DNA of 64,000 bases from Gloeomargaritales cyanobacterium VI4D9. GTDB taxonomy: Bacteria > Cyanobacteriota > Cyanobacteriia > Gloeomargaritales > Gloeomargaritaceae. The notes under the pieces were generated by a model that was not told the origin of the DNA, made no database searches, and worked only from the letters and a program-made list of their open reading frames with translations. Each line of letters opens with the position of its first letter. Position 1 is the stretch's first letter. This document shows, one piece after another, positions 61,290-64,000 of the stretch. A program made the translations under genes and the position numbers. The stretch lies in assembly GCA_927797885.1 (NCBI GenBank), contig OV696605.1, forward strand, positions 1,153,157 to 1,217,156, written 5' to 3'.

Positions 61290-62717
61290 ATGGAACGTTC
61301 ACGGTGGCAGGAAGCCCAGCGGGGGCAAGCGCAGGCATTGGAAACTTTGATGAATGAAGCCCTGCGTCCCCGGGGTTTGCGGGTGCGGGTGCAGAAACGC
61401 TGGCGGCAGTTGATCATCCGCTGTGATGCCCACGCAGGGATTTCGGCGCAGGGATGGACTCGGTTTATTGAACGGGGTTTGGGGCGGTTGGGGTATCGTT
61501 CCCGGCAAACCATCTGGCTGGATGGGGGGAATTGGCAGGTGGTGCTGAATTTGGGGGGGACAACCCCGGTAGCCCCGACCTGGTTGCCCCACATGATATT
61601 GGGACTGGTGGGGGCGGGTTCCCTGGTGTTTGGGGGGTGGTTGGCGTACCAGTGGCAGTCCCCGGCGACCACTGCCCAAGCGGTTGTGGAACCCCAGCCA
61701 ACGCCTGTGCCCACGCCGTCGCCAACGGTGATCACCATCAAAGCGGTGGGGGATGTGATTTTGGGGACGGATTTCCCGGATTACCGATTGCATCCTGAAC
61801 CCCGGCGGTTATTGGCGCAGGTGCGGGCGGATTTGTCCGGGGCGGACGTGGTGTTTGGCAATTTGGAAGGGGCAATCACCCGCCATCCCTACAGCAGTAA
61901 AAATGTGAATGGGTACTCGGTGTTTGCCTTTCGGATGCCCCCAAGCTACGCCCAGCTTCTCAAAGAGGCGGGGTTTACGATTTTCAATTTGGCGAATAAT
62001 CACACGGGGGATTTTGGCGATGTGGGACTGCGGGACACGGTACAGCATTTGCAAACCGCTGGGTTACAGTCTTTTGGCAAGCGGGGGGAAATTTTTTATC
62101 AAACCGTGCGGGGGGTACGTTTGGCTTGGATTGGGTTTAGCCCCTATGATTACCACAATTCTGTATTGGAGATTACAACCGCCCAAAATTTGGTGAAACA
62201 AGCCCGTGCCCAGGCGGATTTGGTGATCATTTCCAGCCACTTGGGCGCAGAGGGTACGGGAGCCTTGCGTACCCGCAACCAAAATGAGGTCTTTTTCGGC
62301 GAAGCCCGGGGCAATCCGATTTTGTTTAACCGCCGGATGATTGAGGCGGGGGCGGATTTAGTGCTGGGGCATGGTCCCCATGTTCCCCGTGCCATTGAGG
62401 TTTATCGGGGCAAATTGATCGCCTATTCCCTGGGCAATTTTATTGGCTATCGCACCCTCGGTACCCAGGGGGAGTTGGGCTATTCCCTGATTTTGGAAAC
62501 CCGGTTAGCCGCCGATGGGCAACTGCTGGGGGCACGGGTGATCCCGGTGATCATCCAGGGGGAGGGCATCCCCGTCCCGGATCGCCAAAACCGCACGATT
62601 AAACTGATCCAGGAGTTAAACCGTTTGGATATGCCGGAGAGCGGCTGGTTTTTGGGGGATGATGGGGTGATGCGTCCATTCACTGCCATCCAATCTGGAC
62701 AAATGCAACTCCGGTAA
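61290..62717 (+). CDS. CapA-family metallophosphatase-like membrane protein
   Basis: A 475-residue protein. The N-terminal ~105 residues form a small alpha/beta domain, a membrane helix follows (MILGLVGAGSLVFGGWLAY), and the rest is a CapA/PgsA-like calcineurin-type domain: IKAVGDVILGTDF, VVFGNLEGAIT, FNLANNHTGDFGDVGL, SSHLGAEG and VLGHGPHVPRAIEVY. CapA proteins are linked with poly-gamma-glutamate or capsule export, but many cyanobacterial members have no known substrate. Start ATG 61290 has weak upstream signals. Confidence 0.85.
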   Translation: MERSRWQEAQRGQAQALETLMNEALRPRGLRVRVQKRWRQLIIRCDAHAGISAQGWTRFIERGLGRLGYRSRQTIWLDGGNWQVVLNLGGTTPVAPTWLPHMILGLVGAGSLVFGGWLAYQWQSPATTAQAVVEPQPTPVPTPSPTVITIKAVGDVILGTDFPDYRLHPEPRRLLAQVRADLSGADVVFGNLEGAITRHPYSSKNVNGYSVFAFRMPPSYAQLLKEAGFTIFNLANNHTGDFGDVGLRDTVQHLQTAGLQSFGKRGEIFYQTVRGVRLAWIGFSPYDYHNSVLEITTAQNLVKQARAQADLVIISSHLGAEGTGALRTRNQNEVFFGEARGNPILFNRRMIEAGADLVLGHGPHVPRAIEVYRGKLIAYSLGNFIGYRTLGTQGELGYSLILETRLAADGQLLGARVIPVIIQGEGIPVPDRQNRTIKLIQELNRLDMPESGWFLGDDGVMRPFTAIQSGQMQLR

Positions 62718-62806
62718 TGTGTGTAGAACGTGCCCCCAATTTACGGCGATGAAATCTTATGTTAATTCTATTAAGTTGTAGGAAAACGTGCCCGTGAGGT
62801 GTCTTG

Positions 62807-63010
62807 ATGAAACGCATATCGGCGAAATATATTCTCTACCCCGGACTATTTGGCATCAGTTTGTGGGTAATTTTTGCCCAGCAAGCCAGCCCGGACATTT
62901 TGGCGGATATGAGCAATGCTTGGAGCAATTTTGTCAGCTCAGGGCAATTGGTTGCCATGATTGTTGGCATTGCCATAGGGTATTTGATCCGCCTGTTTAC
63001 CAGTTACTAA
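62807..63010 (+). CDS. Small membrane protein (67 aa), unrecognised
   Basis: A 67-residue protein with two hydrophobic helices (YILYPGLFGISLWVIFA and LVAMIVGIAIGYLIRLF). GAGGTG precedes the ATG at 62807 by 5 bp. Its end overlaps the convergent decarboxylase gene by 14 bp. It has no recognised motif. A small accessory membrane protein is likely; function unknown. Confidence 0.6.
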   Translation: MKRISAKYILYPGLFGISLWVIFAQQASPDILADMSNAWSNFVSSGQLVAMIVGIAIGYLIRLFTSY

Positions 63011-64000
63011 CCACCGCAATTGTTTGGTCAATCTCAACCCCCACAACCTGCCCCCCTAGCCGGTCAATTTCCTGGAGATAATCCACCACCTCCGGCGCAA
63101 TCCATTCCCCCGGTAGAAGTATAGGAATCCCCGGCGGATAAGGACTGACCATTGTTGCGCAGGTTTTTCCGACCGCCTCACGCCAAGGAAGCATCCTTTG
63201 GGGTGCAAAAAATGCCTCCCTAGGCGACATAACTGCTTCGGTCACCGCTGGCAATGGGGGAAGCGCAGTTAATGGTTGTGCTGGTCGGTTCGTGCTAATT
63301 TCCTGCAAAGCCTGCACAAAAATCTGTAAATCCGCCTCGGTATGACTGGGCGATAAAATAAAAGTTAAATCCCCATAATCGGGAAATTCCGCTGTGATTT
63401 TATACTGTTCATGTAATAGTTCATCTAACATAAACCCTGTCACGCCTAATTCCTGAGTTTGAATTACTAAACGGGTGGGGTCTTGGGCAGTAAAACCAAT
63501 TTGATCGGCGTTAATTTTTAAGGTACTGAAACCGGGGATATAGTTAATTGCTGGAATAAACCAAGTTAATTGCGTTAATAGCTGGTCAAATAGGGTTTCT
63601 GCCTGTTCTGCCATCTGTTCTGCCATTGCCACTAAAGAAGCCAACAGTAAATAACTGGGACTACTGGATTGCACCAGGCGCAGACATTGGCTGATCCGTT
63701 GGGGGCTAATGCGATTCCCCTGCTGATGTAAGAGTGCCGATTGGGTCAAAGAGGTTAACACCTTATGGGTGGAATGAATCACTACATCTGCCCCCAAAGT
63801 TAAAGCGGAATCCGGTAACTGGGGATGAAACGGAAAATGGGCACCGTGCGCCTCATCCACAATCACGGGAATGTTGTATTTATGAGCGATTTCAATACAT
63901 TCGGCAACCGCACCACACACCCCTTTATAGGTGGGAGAATTTAACACCAAGGCATTGATTGAACTATGATTTTTTGACGCTAAAATTGCTGTTAATTTTT
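62997..64000 (-). CDS. Orn/Lys/Arg decarboxylase-type PLP protein (N-terminus outside window)
   Basis: The last 334 codons of a fold-type I PLP enzyme. The block VLNSPTYKGVCG, VIVDEAHGAHFPFHPQLP with the PLP-binding Asp and His, and the Schiff-base lysine in VIHSTHKVLTSLTQSALL are the Orn/Lys/Arg decarboxylase signature. The C-terminal domain is shorter than in enterobacterial enzymes, matching the cyanobacterial/Bacillus SpeA-like form (arginine or lysine decarboxylase). The frame is open to the window edge. Confidence 0.88.
   Translation of the reverse strand, partial: KLTAILASKNHSSINALVLNSPTYKGVCGAVAECIEIAHKYNIPVIVDEAHGAHFPFHPQLPDSALTLGADVVIHSTHKVLTSLTQSALLHQQGNRISPQRISQCLRLVQSSSPSYLLLASLVAMAEQMAEQAETLFDQLLTQLTWFIPAINYIPGFSTLKINADQIGFTAQDPTRLVIQTQELGVTGFMLDELLHEQYKITAEFPDYGDLTFILSPSHTEADLQIFVQALQEISTNRPAQPLTALPPLPAVTEAVMSPREAFFAPQRMLPWREAVGKTCATMVSPYPPGIPILLPGEWIAPEVVDYLQEIDRLGGQVVGVEIDQTIAVVSNW

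Overview
The window is chromosomal DNA from a cyanobacterium, probably unicellular, with moderately high GC. The evidence is a set of genes typical of oxygenic phototrophs: a phycobilisome-degradation NblB-type HEAT protein, Psb29/Thf1, a CCB-type cytochrome b6f cofactor assembly protein, a CruP/CruA-type carotenoid enzyme, a plant-type ferredoxin, HmpF with PilG/PilH-type regulators, and several protein families largely confined to cyanobacteria (DUF1825, DUF3038/DUF4335, DUF1995). I cannot fix the genus from sequence alone.

Layout. 1-4.2 kb: end of an unknown protein, an MFS transporter, and a response-regulator/nblB unit broken by a 20-bp duplication and an IS4-type insertion. 4.6-15 kb: DUF1825, a SLOG-fold protein, accC, creD, photolyase, fabZ, a membrane protein, ftsH. 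15-17.2 kb: ferritin-like protein-glutaredoxin-gshB, with start/stop overlaps. 17.3-23.3 kb: two CheY-type regulators divergent from hmpF, then tilS-mutS2. 23.4-26 kb: an accessory patch with an IS5-type insertion that removes the stop codon of a ferredoxin gene, a MITE, tRNA-Ser(GGA), and integrase and transposase remnants. 26.1-29.4 kb: ctaC-ctaD-ctaE, terminal oxidase. 30-36 kb: fmt, ferredoxin, CruP-like enzyme, oxidoreductase, DUF3038-DUF4335. 36.3-40 kb: a second IS5-type copy nested in a MITE, two small genes, and a second IS4-type copy. 40-48.9 kb: TRAP-type binding protein, aspartate aminotransferase, thf1, rbfA, CCB protein, a large hybrid histidine kinase coupled to an RsbW-like ATPase. 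48.9-51.5 kb: a ParM-like actin and a tandem ribbon-helix-helix ParR-like partner, then pstB behind a three-repeat Pho box. 51.5-64 kb: a structured RNA repeat abutting thiG, a methyltransferase, queC, DUF1995, a repeat-containing coiled-coil membrane protein, nnrE-like, infC, rpsR-rpmG, yraN, pentapeptide protein, amidase, CapA-like protein, and the C-terminal part of a PLP decarboxylase.

The most unusual content is the mobile and repetitive DNA. Two IS families are present as two full-length copies each, with clear target duplications. A ~108-122 bp MITE family shares its terminal repeats with the IS5-type element. A second ~100-140 bp family starts with TATAGCAATCC. Two orphan HEARO/omega-RNA-like structured elements lack any nuclease gene; one has apparently taken very small repeats into its loops. 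These elements have altered genes: the response regulator is split, a ferredoxin has gained an IS-encoded tail, and thiG has an RNA-element-derived upstream ATG. The best candidate for an under-described cellular system is the ParM/ParR-like pair with a duplicated upstream motif. Second is the membrane-anchored coiled-coil protein with expanding 108-bp repeats.
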